DNA of 64,000 nt. Origin: Euborellia annulipes (taxonomy: Eukaryota > Arthropoda > Insecta > Dermaptera > Anisolabididae). How positions within the stretch are numbered: the stretch's first letter is position 1; every line of letters starts with the position of its first letter. Under the pieces are notes generated by a model. The model made no database searches. It saw only the letters and a list, made by a program, of their open reading frames with translations, and had not been told where the DNA came from. Location: contig JAKCPI010004270.1 of assembly GCA_023213315.1 (NCBI GenBank), positions 26,330 through 90,329 of the forward strand, given 5' to 3'. A program made the position numbers and the translations under genes. Positions 43,804-54,721 of the stretch are shown here, piece after piece.

Positions 43804-44630
43804 GGTATCGGAGGCCATTTAGACTCCGTTCTTATTTATTTCAAATGATTGGTAGCCAATTCAAATGAAACTTGAATTGAAATGAGAAGAGACTTGGCAA
43901 CTATGGAGAAAAAATGGCAACACTGTATTACAAAGACATATGGAGAAGGAAATTTGAGCAAAAAAACCTTTTTGCTTTCAAAAAATGTATTTGTAACGAA
44001 TAAAATTTTATTAAAAATTCACTTAGGAATTTGATTCAAAGATTAAAATCAGATGATTTTTTCCAATTAACAAAGATAAAATGTTAAAATTAATCAAAAA
44101 CTATTAATTTTTTATAAAAATTTTTAATAAATCATTAAATGCATTTTTTCTCTTTTGTTATTTAAAACACAAAAGAAGAGGGCAAGGGACCTTTCTAGGG
44201 TTTCTTTTTGACTCGAACCATTTTATTTAAAAAGAAGGTATAAACAACCTTTTCTTTTGTGTTTTAAATAACAAAAGAGAAAAAATGCATTTAATGATTT
44301 ATTAAAAATTTTTATAAAAAATTAATAGTTTTTGATTAATTTTAACATTTTATCTTTGTTAATTGGAAAAAATCATCTGATTTTAATCTTTGAATCAAAT
44401 TCCTAAGTGAATTTTTAATAAAATTTTATTCGTTACAAATACATTTTTTGAACCCAGAAAGGTTTTTTTGCTCAAATTTCTTTCTCCATATGTCTTTGTA
44501 ATACAGTGTTGCCATTTTTTCTCCATAGTTGCCAAGTCTCTTCTCATTTCAATTCAAGTTTCATTTGAATTGGCTACCAATCATTTGAAATAAATAAGAA
44601 CGGGGTCGAAATGACCTTAGATGCCAAAAA
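43804..44630. repeat. 827-bp long inverted repeat
   Basis: Arms of ~370 bp mirror each other (left: ttcttatttatttcaaatga, agagacttggcaactatgga; right: the reverse complement), around an ~78-bp spacer with gggcaagggacctttctagg. The arms differ only by a few indels and substitutions. The ends (tcggaggccatttagactcc / ggtcgaaatgaccttagatg) are less similar. No coding frame. Confidence 0.9.
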
Positions 44631-44973
44631 ATATCTTAAATAAATAAATAAAAAAAAAAAAAAAAAAAAGATTTTTATTAGCAATAGTTGTTTTTCTCGT
44701 ATCAAAATAAAAAAAATACATGTAAATAAAATGAAAATAATTATATTAATCCAAAAAAGAGTTGTGTCTATCGCAAAGTTTTTAAATTTAAATAAATTAA
44801 ATTATTAAACTAAAAAATAAAATTGTTATGTTTTTTCAAAGATGAAATTATTTAGCAAAAGTAGAAAAAAAGAAATCAAGGAGAGGAGGGGTTAGAAGAA
44901 ACAAGCCCCCCGGTTAGGCGAGACTAGTATCTTATTAATATATTTTTGATAAAACTTTCTTTCCTAATATGTT

Positions 44974-45036
44974 AATAAATAATATGAATGAATATATTCA
45001 TTCATATTATTTATTCAGAGATAAAATTTATCTCTG
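44974..45036. repeat. perfect 42-bp palindrome followed by a 21-nt hairpin
   Basis: 44974-45015 is its own exact reverse complement (half-site aataaataatatgaatgaat). Immediately after it cagagataaa-a-tttatctctg forms a second stem. AT-rich; could extrude as a cruciform. Confidence 0.85.
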
Positions 45037-45291
45037 AGCTTGGGCACAGAAGTCATATAATTTTGTATGAAGCGAAAAAAATTTTATTATTGACAAATCC
45101 CGGTTTGATCACATGTGCACTTGCACTATGTGTATAATTCCCAATAAGACGGGCACTCACATTATATGTATAGAAAAAGATTCCTTTTAGATAAGAGAGT
45201 GGTAATTTTTAATAAACCATATTCAGTAATTGTCTGAAACGCTTTGAATAAAATAAAGAGCGCCTATATTGAAATGTTGAACATAAGAGCG

Positions 45292-45659
45292 CAGTGGCGT
45301 ATTCAGGGGGGGCCCAGGGGGGCCGGGCCCCCCCAAAGGCTTCTCCAAAACAAAAAAATACCTATTGTTTTCACTAATGATTTTTTTTTTTAATAATTCT
45401 TTTATTAACACTCCTAAATTCTAAAATCTAAAAAAAAAACTTAAAAATAATTGAAAAAATATCTAATATTTACGAATTTTGTATTAAAATTATTTTTTAT
45501 TTCAAGAAAAAAAAAAATTTTTTTTATTTGTTTTTTATTTAAAATTATTATATTATCTAAAAAAAATTTCTCCACTTTAAGTTTCTTGGAAAAGGGGGGG
45601 GGGGGTTCAAAAACTTTTGGGCCCCCCCCCCCCAAGCAGAAATCCTGGCTACGCTACTG
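45292..45659. mobile_element. hAT-like MITE, 368 bp, perfect 8-bp duplication
   Basis: Ends CAGTGGCGTATTCAGG and cctggctacgctactg; taagagcg flanks both sides (45284-45291, 45660-45667). G-run near the left end and C-run near the right end. It lies inside the 3.8-kb element. Confidence 0.95.
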
Positions 45660-46277
45660 TAAGAGCGCACTACTCTTATGAAAAAATTAAAGCAATTCTT
45701 CTAAGAGATTAAAAAAAAAATATTTTACTTGTAAAATGCGTGCAAAATGTTAAACAAATAGAAATTAACATTTCACAAAATGTAATAAATTCCTACTTAT
45801 AATAGCTTATAATTTTATTAAAAATCGCAGTAGAAATTTGGTTCAAATTTTAAAACCAGATAATTTTGCACAAATTACAAGAATAAAATATTACATTTAA
45901 TCAAAAATTAATTTAAAACCACTATAGACACATGATTTGTAAGACGTTGTCACGTAAAAATTTTATTTTAAAAGGGTTTCTATCTTTTGTATTAAGAACA
46001 AAAGAAAGGGCAGGTCCCTTGTCCTGACCAGGCTTTTTTTACAATTTTTTTTTGTTAAGAGAAGACTGAAGGGGATTTGTCCATTTTGAAGCAACTAAAT
46101 ATACAGACTTGTGTAAATGGTTGCCAATGCGTAAGGCTCAAAAGCCAGGTAGCCGCCATATTGTCCAATATCTTTTCTCTTGATGGTACGTAAATCAACT
46201 AGGTAGAGAATTATATTCACATTCACAAACACCCAGATCTCTATCTTATCAGGCTTTCTTGATTTCGTGCCCATCTA

Positions 46278-46429
46278 CTCTCTAAAAACGAATTAGTAAA
46301 AAACCACTAATTCATAGTGAATAGTCACTTTTTTAACATGTGCAAAGTAGACCACCAGTAAATAGTGGATATCCACTTTTTCACAAATGAAAAAGTGAAT
46401 TTTTCACTAATTGAAACTAACTTCATTGG
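46278..46429. mobile_element. short relative of the 28944-29772 element
   Basis: ctctctaaaaacgaattagt, then gcaaagtagaccaccagtaa and ggatatccactttttcac match the right part of that element in reverse orientation; TA precedes it. The other end is missing. Confidence 0.75.
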
Positions 46430-46798
46430 CAATTATGATAATTGTGACTAACTTCATGGAAATGAGTGAAAATAGCTGGAAAATTTGAATCTAACAAAAC
46501 AGCGCCATCTGTTGGCATTCCTGTGAAGTTAGATTCAAATTTTCCCGCTATTTTCACTATATTTCCATGAAGTTAGTCACAATTATGATAATTAATGTTG
46601 GCATTCCTGTGAAGTTAGATTCAAATTTTCCCGCTATTTTCACTATATTTCCATGAAGTTAGTCACAATTATGATAATTACTGTTGGCATTCCTGTGAAG
46701 TTAGATTCAAATTTTCTCGCTATTTTCACTCATTTCCATGAAGTTAGTCACAATTATGATAATTGTTAATTATCACAATTGTGACTAATTGTTAATTA
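46430..46798. repeat. 86-bp tandem units, partly inverted
   Basis: gttggcattcctgtgaagtt starts units at 46511, 46597 and 46683 (86 bp apart). Each unit ends in tccatgaagttagtcacaat. An inverted unit precedes them at ~46440 and the sequence turns again at ~46762. The unit is the start of element E in reverse. Confidence 0.85.
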
Positions 46799-47083
46799 TC
46801 ATAATTGTGACTAACTTTATGGAAATGAGTGAAAAATAGCGGGAAAATTTGAATATAACTTCACAGAAATGTCAACAGATGGCGCTGACGTAGCTGTATA
46901 TAAGAAAGGCAAGTAACGGACATGTCAGTTAGTTCACTTAAGCCGGATCAAGTGCACAGTACTTGATAACGGCTGCAGAATAATCAGTCAAAACCTTGTT
47001 GTACAGTATTTATATATTTTTAATAAATATTTAATACAAAAATGTGGTCTATAATTAAAAATTCTCCTAATAATAATATTTCA
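46799..47083 (+). mobile_element. element E, second copy
   Basis: Same order as 26993-27266: gtgactaacttta, tagcgggaaaatttgaat, agatggcgctgacgtagctg, a TATA-like tatataagaaagg, acttgataacggctg, and atttaatacaaaaatgtggt to ctcctaataat. It carries about 20 extra bases after cggctg where the first copy has tcgaaacg. Confidence 0.7.
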
Positions 47084-48435
47084 AACCGCAAAAGCTTTAA
47101 TAAACACATTCGTGATAGCTAGTTAATTAGAAGTGAAGCAACCAGCCCTTAATATTAATTTTAATAAAATTTCGAGTGTTTATTTGCATTGGGGAGGGTT
47201 ACGAGAAATAAAAACACTTTCATTCATAGATCAAAGAAAATGAAATTAATTAAAAAGAAAAATCAAAACTTTTATTGTTGTTGTTGTTGTTGTTGTGAGT
47301 AACAAGGCTTTTATCAAAACTTTCTCTTTTTTTTATATTAAACTCTCTCTCTTTTTTTTTAAACAGGGAGGAGAAAACAAAAATTGAACAACCAACAAAA
47401 AAAAAAATTACTTTTAAATGTTTCGCTGCGGGAGAGGAATAAAAAAACAACCTTTGTTTAATAAATCTTCTCTAGGTAACATGCTGGTTGTTTTTTTTTT
47501 TTTTTATTTTGAACATGAGCCGCCGAGAGAAAAAAAAACTGAAAAAGCACATCAGTACTCTTTGGTCGATTTTGTTCAAAAGCTTCGTGTCATGTGCTAA
47601 CTTAAGATTGTTCGGACATTAAAGCACTTTGTTAGATTAAAAGCTAATTTTTTAATATGTTATTAATCACTATCAAATACGTATAAAATAAAATTTTGAA
47701 GCGGATATGACGCAGGGTTATCGTGTAATCAATTATTAAAAAATTGAAATTTAACATGTAGCCTATGGGGAATATCGGGGAAACGCACACATATCGAATT
47801 ATGCATTAGATACAAAAACAAAAAACTTACATTTTATGAATTCACTTCCGAGGGATACGTTAAAAATAAAATCAAAAGTTTCTGCCCAACGCTTTTAAAG
47901 ATATTTTAACAAGAAAGTCAAAAAATTCCCCAAATTGACAGTCGGTAATATTTAAAAATAAGGAAGTCACGAGACTCAGACCAGTCTGGCAACGTTGCAT
48001 AAAATAATTGTCTTTTCTCGATGTCAGTTACATTTTTTTTTTTCCATTTTACGATATTTTTTCTCGCAAATCGTCCATTGTGTTTAAACTGATTTGCATT
48101 AATCATTGTAATATATTAAATAAAATAAAATTGAAGGCTTTTAAGATTTAAAATAAACAGCTGATGAATGCAATGTTGCCAGTTCTATATTATGTGAAAA
48201 ACTGCTCAAGTCAAAAGTCATTCATTTATTATTTTTGGTAATTAAATTATTAACTTAATACAATTATAAACTCTGATAGATCACGACTAAATTATAATAA
48301 GGAATTGTGGCATTCAAATTTTTAATTTTATTTAAAAAAAAATTTAGATTCTATTATGACTTACGATGTACTATCCGAACAACCTTAAATATAAAATTTC
48401 AACACAATAATGAAATAGAGTCAACCAAGAGAAGG
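47084..48435. other. no gene; one family A fragment
   Basis: AT-rich with a GTT repeat (47275-47296). ~47528-47602 (aaaaagcacatcagtactct, ttggtcgattttgttcaaaa, gcttcgtgtcatgtgc) is a minus-strand family A fragment. Confidence 0.55.
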
Positions 48436-48439
48436 AAAT

Positions 48440-48565
48440 AAAACAAATTTTTCTGTCGTTGTTTCGAGCGCGAATCAGGCTCTTTCTCGGGACCGTCTAG
48501 TGTCAAATATTACAGATGATAATAATTTGATAAGGAAGTGCGTGATTAGCACTCGAAACGTAGAT
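48440..48565. repeat. degraded relative of the hammerhead-like palindrome
   Basis: gaaataaaacaaatttttct, then gtttcgagcgcgaatcaggc on the left, and agcactcgaaacgtagat on the right, face each other as in 36079-36467. Core bases are damaged on both sides (ttgataa for CTGATGA). Confidence 0.6.
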
Positions 48566-48734
48566 ATTTAAATTGCAAGTAAAAATGAACGGCGTTCTAG
48601 ATTTGTGTTGATTATGGTGCTTAGTTACACCAACTGATTAAGAGATGATTATTTGTTTCTTACCTAGCATTGCGTTTTTATGAAGTCAGGCCGTAGATGC
48701 CGAAGCGCCCTGAAAAAAAAAAAATATATCATTG

Positions 48735-49145
48735 TGTCGTTTTATGAAACCACGATGCAAGTGAAATTTTTTTTTCGGATCGTAGGCGTTTAACTGAAAA
48801 TTATTCAATTAAGGGTATTAAAATCGCGTTTTTAATCTTAACTTAATAATTGGAAAATGGGAAATCAATAGATGCATGTTAAAAACTGAAAACAATATTT
48901 ATTTAGTAATTGAATCATTTTAAATTATTTTAAAAATTATATTTTATCAATTTAAATAATTAAATCTCACAATTATTTTTTTATAATTCATCATATATAT
49001 ATTAAATTTCAACTTTCCGATTTTTGTCGTCATGGCTTGTGACGTCATAACTTGTAGCGTCACGACCTTTGACGTCACGGCGACATGCTGATAGAAGAGG
49101 GAAAAAATTTGAGGGGATCAAATAAAAGTTTCACTTTAAAAATTA
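48735..49145 (-). repeat. family B copy
   Basis: The minus-strand copy runs from aaagtgaaacttttatttga to the gtcgttttatgaaacc hairpin end. It keeps several gtgacgtca-type words (49040-49080) and lacks the GC-rich module found at 36965. Confidence 0.85.
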
Positions 49146-49179
49146 TTTAGATTTGTGCTTAGTTACACCTGTAAAATTT

Positions 49180-49544
49180 CCTATTAAAATAAAAGCCTCT
49201 TTTTAACGGATCGTTTATTTCTTAAAAAAAAAAAAAAAAAACAAGAGAGAAAGTGAAATGTAATTGCGAACGAACAGGGGGGTGGAGAAAATAAAACAAA
49301 AACAGAGAGGCAATTTCTTCTTTAGCTAGCCCCCGTTAAATCGATCAATCGATTCAATTGATGACATGATGATGATGGTGGTGGTGGTCTCTCTTGAGAG
49401 AGATCATTCATTCACTCACTCTCTAGGAGTGAAAACAACCCCCTTCCCCTCCACCCTTCCACCCTCCACCCCCACCCACACACACACACACGCCAAATAT
49501 CAAAGGTCACCAACAGGTCATCACATATTTATTTTTGCATTCGA
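49180..49544. other. no gene; microsatellites
   Basis: A-run at 49227, ATG/GTG triplets at 49365-49390, CA run at ~49481. Confidence 0.45.
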
Positions 49545-49824
49545 TCCTTTAATACAGAATCATAGAAATATCTCTATTTATAGATTCATTAATGTCTGTT
49601 TACCTGGCGGTAGGTGAGGTTAGTGTGTAAGGAATTTAACAAGAAAACGTTTTCTTAAATTTCATTTTAAAAAAATCACTATTATGTTATTTTCCATTTT
49701 GAAAAGCACGTTTTCGATTCTAAAAAAAAAATTATTAAATATTATATGAGAATTTTATTTAATTAAATCAAATGGAATTTAAATAACAATGGATAATTTT
49801 TTTTAAATAAAATGTTAATTAGAA

Positions 49825-49860
<36 letters not shown>

Positions 49861-50034
49861 TCTACATCCCATCAATTTTTTGTTGTTTATGAATTCCATG
49901 AAATTTTTCAAGAATTTTTTTCTTTATATTATAATAATGATGCTCCTGAACTGAAATTATACTCTATTAAAGCATCTCACCTGGTTTATTTTAATAAAAA
50001 ATTCAAAAAAAAATAAAAAAATGTTTTGAAAGAT

Positions 50035-50760
50035 TTGAGTGTACTGGTGTTTTTTCTCTTGATGACGTGTTTTTGTTCATAATTTCGTTAATAATCAATA
50101 GATTTTATGAATGAATGATTTTTAAAAAGCCAAAAAATTATAGAATATCGTAAATATATGTTTTTAAATTGAAACTTTTATTTGATCCTCTCAATTTTTT
50201 TCGCTCTTCTATCAGCAAGTCGCGTTGCCGTGACGTCAAAGGCCATGACGTCACAATCCGTGACGACATAAATAGGAAAGTTGAAATTTAATATATATGA
50301 CGAATTATAAAAAAATAATTGTGAGATATAATTTTTCAATTTTTAAATTGATAAAATATAATTTTTAAAATAATTTAAAATGATTCAAATCTTCAATAAA
50401 TATTGTTCTCAGTTTTTAACATGCGTCTATTGATTTCCCATTTTCCAATTATTAAGTTAAGATTAAAAACGCGATTTTAATTGAATAATTTTCTGAATAT
50501 TTTTTAGTTAAACGCCTACTAACCGAAAAAAGTTTCACTTGCATAGTGCTTTCATAAAACCACACAATGTTTTATGCATTCAGGGTTACCTAAAATTGTA
50601 TTAGGGGTGACCAAAGCAAACAAAATCTTGAAAATTTCGATTTTTCTAAACTTTAAGCCGTTTGCGGCACGTCTAAATGAACGGAGATCATTTAGATGAA
50701 ACTTATATTTTGACGGGGTGTGGCGTTAAAAATAATTTGAACATTCTAAATTCCTCGCTC
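50035..50760 (-). repeat. inverted copy of ~38810-39224, with a family B insertion
   Basis: gtttttgttcataatttcgt, tatagaatatcgtaaatata and gtattaggggtgaccaaagc match 38810-39224 on the opposite strand. Family B sits between atatatgttttt and gcattcaggg; the other copy reads atatatgttttttgcattcagg. Confidence 0.8.
50165..50570 (+). repeat. family B copy, inserted
   Basis: From ttgaaacttttatttgatcc to ttcataaaaccacacaatg. atgttttt and atgtttta stand at the two junctions, a possible 8-bp duplication with one difference. Confidence 0.75.
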
Positions 50761-51471
50761 TCTAATTTTTTTTGAAAAATTAAATTCATGTTAACTTTTC
50801 TATTTTTTTTAGAAGGGAAAAAGTATTTTACTATTATTTAAAATAAAAAATCTAATTTTTTATACATCTTTACTTTTTGGGTCATAATGACCCCAGAGAT
50901 GCAAAAAAATGTATTTCGCTTATATCTCTCTAACTAGTCATCGGATAAGAATGAAATTCGGCATATTTATAGACCTACGTGATCTTAAGAAGTAAATAAC
51001 TCCCGCAGAAAGCGGTAAATTTTTATTGCCAACCACACAGTGTAATCTGCTAAAATTTTATAATTTCGTTGACAATTTTTTATATTTTTTTATTTTAATC
51101 ACTTTATCAATCATTACTCAATCCACAAGATAGAGAATCTGAGATATTACGATTACGCTCAAGTTAATTTTTTTTTTTTTTTTTACTGGACAATAGAAGG
51201 AAGGAAATTACAAAAAAAAAAAAAACCCTAACCATAGAAAGAGAGAGAGAGCAGCTGTGCAGAAATGTCTCTTTCTCTTTTTTTTGCTGCTTGCTTTCTT
51301 CATCAGATTCACCTCCCCCCCCCCCATTCCAAAACATTTCATCCCCTTCATTCTTGATTATTCCCTTTTATAACCAAGAAAAGAAAAAAATAAAATAAGA
51401 ACATTTTTTTTTGTTTTTTGACAAATTGTTTACATTTTAATTAATATTAAATGCGTTATTATTTTCCAATA
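50761..51471. other. AT-rich DNA without a gene
   Basis: T-runs at 51168 and A-runs at 51212. tttgggtcataatgacccca near 50876 is a short palindrome-like word. Nothing coding. Confidence 0.45.
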
Positions 51472-51543
51472 TATTATATAAAGAAAAAATTCTTGAAAAA
51501 TTTCATGGAATTCATAAACAACAAAAATTTGATGGGATGTAGA

Positions 51544-51544
<1 letters not shown>

Positions 51545-51598
<54 letters not shown>
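51545..51598. repeat. (TA)n microsatellite
   Basis: About 27 TA units inside the right arm. Other TA tracts: 24263-24302, 49829-49857 (the mirrored position in the left arm) and 62795-62844. Confidence 0.95.
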
Positions 51599-51602
<4 letters not shown>

Positions 51603-51704
51603 TTCTAATTAACATTTTCTTTTAATTATCCATTGTTATTTAAATTCCATTTTATTCAATTAATTAAAATTATCATATAATAATAATTAATATTAATTTT
51701 TTTT

Positions 51705-52388
51705 ACTTTCTCTTATCTATGTATATATGTAATATATATATAGAGAGAAAGTATTGGATTCATGTCAAAAATTCGATGTCGAGATTTTGATGGATCTTCA
51801 CGTTTTGAGGTCCCCTGAATCCAAAAAAGTGGTTTTCGCGACATGGTCTGTCTGTGTGTGGGTGGGTGTGTGGGTGTGTGGGTGTGTGGGTGTGTGTTCA
51901 ATTTTATGCATGAAGGAATTGAGCTATGAGGTTGAAATTTTATATTTAAGTTAAACACCCCCGGGACCGGTAAAATAAGCTTTTAATCAAAATCGGCCAA
52001 AGAGTACTAGTACTTTACTGATGTACTTTTTCAGTTTTTTTCGATTTTCTCAAAATTTGCTCTAACGATTTTTTTTTTAAATTCAAAAATCAATTATTTT
52101 TTAGATGCTCTTTAAAATGTATATTCTCATTTTGGGATTGAAATCTTCTGAAGACCACTTTACTCCTGTATTTCATAGGGAAGATAGGAGAAATGGTTGC
52201 CATGGTAACAAAATATAAATATTTTCCCATACTTATAAATTTTACATCTTGAATTCATATGTTCCGTACTGTCGGGAACTAAATATATGTAGACACAAAA
52301 AATCTGGTGTGACAAGCACAGTACACAACTTTCGATTACCGAAGGTAAGAGAAAGTTGTGTGCTGTGCGCCAGTCACACCAGATTTTT
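51705..52388 (+). mobile_element. family A reference copy (684 bp), Helentron/HINE-like
   Basis: The left end is a hairpin (actttctctta ... agagagaaagt, 51705-51752). Then come gattttgatggatcttcacg, gttttgaggtcccctgaatc, a GT-rich microsatellite (51844-51898), agagtactagtactttactg and ggttgccatggtaacaaaat. The right end is a ~90-bp imperfect hairpin (52297-52388, aatctggtgtgac ... gtcacaccagatt). The left-end word actttctctta recurs inverted in the right hairpin. It lies in a T-run with no target duplication. Asymmetric ends, a core microsatellite and T-site insertion match HINE/DINE-1-type Helentron derivatives. No Rep/helicase frame. Confidence 0.75.
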
Positions 52389-52459
52389 AGAATCGAAAAC
52401 GTGCTTTTCAAAATGGAAAATAATAGTGATTTATTAAAATAAAATTTAAGAAAACCGTT

Positions 52460-52717
52460 GCCCCCGGGTTTGGCGTAGTAGGTAGCGCGCCTACCTCCTA
52501 TACCAAACGTCGCGGGTTCGGACCCAGGCAGTCCGACGATTTTATTTAAGTCATTTGGATACCAGATGGCTTAAATAGAAATGCCTGACCCCACAATAGA
52601 TATATTCTCTACAACGGTTATCGTCAAAGTCTTAAATGGCCTAAGTTGCCGAAAAGACTGTATGAATGTGTGTGTGAGTGTGAGCGTGAATGAGAAAAAA
52701 AAAAAAAAAAAAAAAAA
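52460..52717 (+). mobile_element. SINE S1, full length, 12-bp duplication
   Basis: From gcccccgggtttggcgtagt through cgcgggttcggacccaggca to tgtgtgtgagtgtgagcgtg and poly-A. aagaaaaccgtt flanks it (52448-52459, 52718-52729). The left arm at ~49642 preserves the uninterrupted target (aagaaaacgttttct). Confidence 0.95.
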
Positions 52718-52829
52718 AAGAAAACCGTTTTCTTGTTAAATTCCTTACACACTAACCTCACCTACCGCCAGGTAAACAGACATTAATGAATCTATAAACA
52801 GAGATATTTCTATGTTTGTGAATTAAAGG

Positions 52830-53730
52830 AAAAACTTGATTATGACAATTTTTATAATTTTTTCATTTAATTTAACTATTTAATTATTTTATTTATTATT
52901 ACAATTAATTGGCTTTGATTTTTTCATAGAATACATAAATGCAAAGAATAAATAAATGTTTCTTCATACATTTTCTATGGCAGGAATCGTTAACTTCAAC
53001 AATTAATAAAGTTTATAGGAATATTGGGACTAAAATAATTTTTAAGATTCTCTTAGAGAATATAAAATTTCATTTTGAAATTCCAAAGAGAAGTTGCCCT
53101 AGCAAACCCCCGAAAGGTGAAACATGTCAATATTTCGGCAGGGGGGGGGTTAGCTACAAGCGTGTATTATACATACAGTAAATACCAACTGCATTCTTAA
53201 AAAAAAAAAATTTATTTATTTTTATTTTTAATTTCATAAATAACTCAAAACCAATAATTGAAGAGAGTGAGATTCTAATCTAAATGCAATTCACGCTTCT
53301 TTTTTTGATGGAAAAATAAATAAATAATGTTGATTTAATTAAAGCAAAATTTAATTATTATTTAGCTCAAACAAAGAGAGAGAGAGAGAGAGAGAGCCTA
53401 TTAATTAATTATTTCATAGAATATATTATTAACTCTCATTAATTAATCAAATTCAAAAAGTAATTATTAAATTTAACAATAATTAAATTCACACATTCTA
53501 CCGTTGCTGATATCACACACTCTATATCAAAAACAAAAAAAGTAAAATTTATAACAATTTAGAACCTATTCAATAGCGTCTGTCTGTGCGAATTTTGACT
53601 CGTATAGAGGATGTTATTTATGTTTCTATTTATATATGTTCTACATCCTATAGAAATGATGCTTAGTCAAAGAATACACAGTTACGTCATAATATATCTC
53701 TTGAAAATGTTGATCATTATTCTCGTTTTT
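52830..53730. other. no gene recognised
   Basis: AT-rich, GA run at 53375-53395. atagaatacataaatgcaaa near 52927 is shared with ~30340. The 80-codon frame at 52939 is not convincing. Confidence 0.4.
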
Positions 53731-54721
53731 ACTTTCTCTTACCCTATATATGAAATATATAGAGAGAGAAAGTATTGCGATCATGTCAAAAATTCGATGT
53801 CGAGATTTTGATGGATATACATGTTTTGAGGTCCCCTGAGTCCAAAAAAGTGGGTCCCGCAAATTGGTCTGTGTGTCTGTGTGTCTGTGTGTCTGTGTGT
53901 GTGGAACCATTTTTTTAGCATGAAGGAATTGAGCTACCGGATTGAAATTTTATATTTAACTTAGGTACCTTTGAAGAATCTCAAAATAAGCTTTTGAACA
54001 AAATCGGCCAAAAAGTACTAGTACTTTACTGATGTACTTTTTCAGTTTTTTTCGATTTTCTCAAAATTCCCTCCAAGGATTTTTTTAAAATTCATAAATG
54101 AACTATTTTTTAGATGCTCTTTAAAATGTATATTCTCATTTTGCCGTTGAAATCTTCTGAAGACCACTTTACTCTTGTTCTTCATAGGAAAGTAGAAATG
54201 GTTGCCATGGTAACGGAATTTAAATCTTTTTCTTTTTATTAGATTAAAAATCAATTATTATTTAAATTCCCATTTATTTGTGTCTTTAATTGCTTAGGAG
54301 AAAACATATATATCTCTCTCTCTCACTTGCAAACATTATCGCCTGTCTCTCCGCCTTCTCTCATAGGCCTAATGTTAATTTCCTATAGGGATTTGTATGT
54401 TAATTTCGATTCAAAAGGGGGTCCCCTTTGGAACTTTTTACGCATTTAAAATTTTTTTTTCCAATTCTTATGAAATTTTGTATTTATTTACGAATCTATA
54501 TTGTGTATAAAATGTCCAAATATGAGATTAAAATTTTGAAAAATAACCATAGTTTATTTGAAGCAGTCAACATTTAAAATGCAAGTTTGAAACTAAGGTG
54601 CTATCGGAAACTAAATATATCTCGACACAAAAAATCTGGTGTGACCAGCACGGTGCACAACTTTCTCTTACCGAAGGGTAAGAGAAAGTTGTGTGCTGTG
54701 CGCCAGTCACACCAGATTTTT
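53731..54721 (+). mobile_element. family A copy with complete ends, interrupted in the middle
   Basis: Left hairpin actttctcttaccc ... agagagagaaagt; GT-rich spacer at 53868-53902; gagctaccggattgaaattt; agtactagtactttactgat; ggttgccatggtaacggaat. Unrelated sequence fills ~54240-54590; then the best-preserved right hairpin, 54632-54721 (ctttctcttacc-gaag-ggtaagagaaag at the tip). Confidence 0.85.

Larger units (their letters stand above)
42368..46186. mobile_element. 3.8-kb element with ~205-bp inverted ends, TA-flanked
   Basis: Ends CCATCAAGAGAAAAGATATT and mirror; arms 42368-42572 and ~45982-46186 are nearly identical inverted repeats; TA lies on both sides (42366-42367, 46187-46188). It hosts a minisatellite, an 827-bp inverted repeat and a hAT-like MITE. 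No transposase frame. The 79-bp MITE at 2629 has the same ends. Confidence 0.85.
49545..52829. repeat. 3.3-kb structure with inverted arms, right arm split twice
   Basis: The left arm 49545-49932 (gattcattaatgtctgttta, caagaaaacgttttcttaaa, (TA)n, cattctacatcccatcaatt) recurs in reverse complement within 51472-52829. The right arm contains a family A copy and a SINE that the left arm lacks. The arms are otherwise close, so the left arm records the empty sites. About 1.54 kb lies between the arms. Confidence 0.85.
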
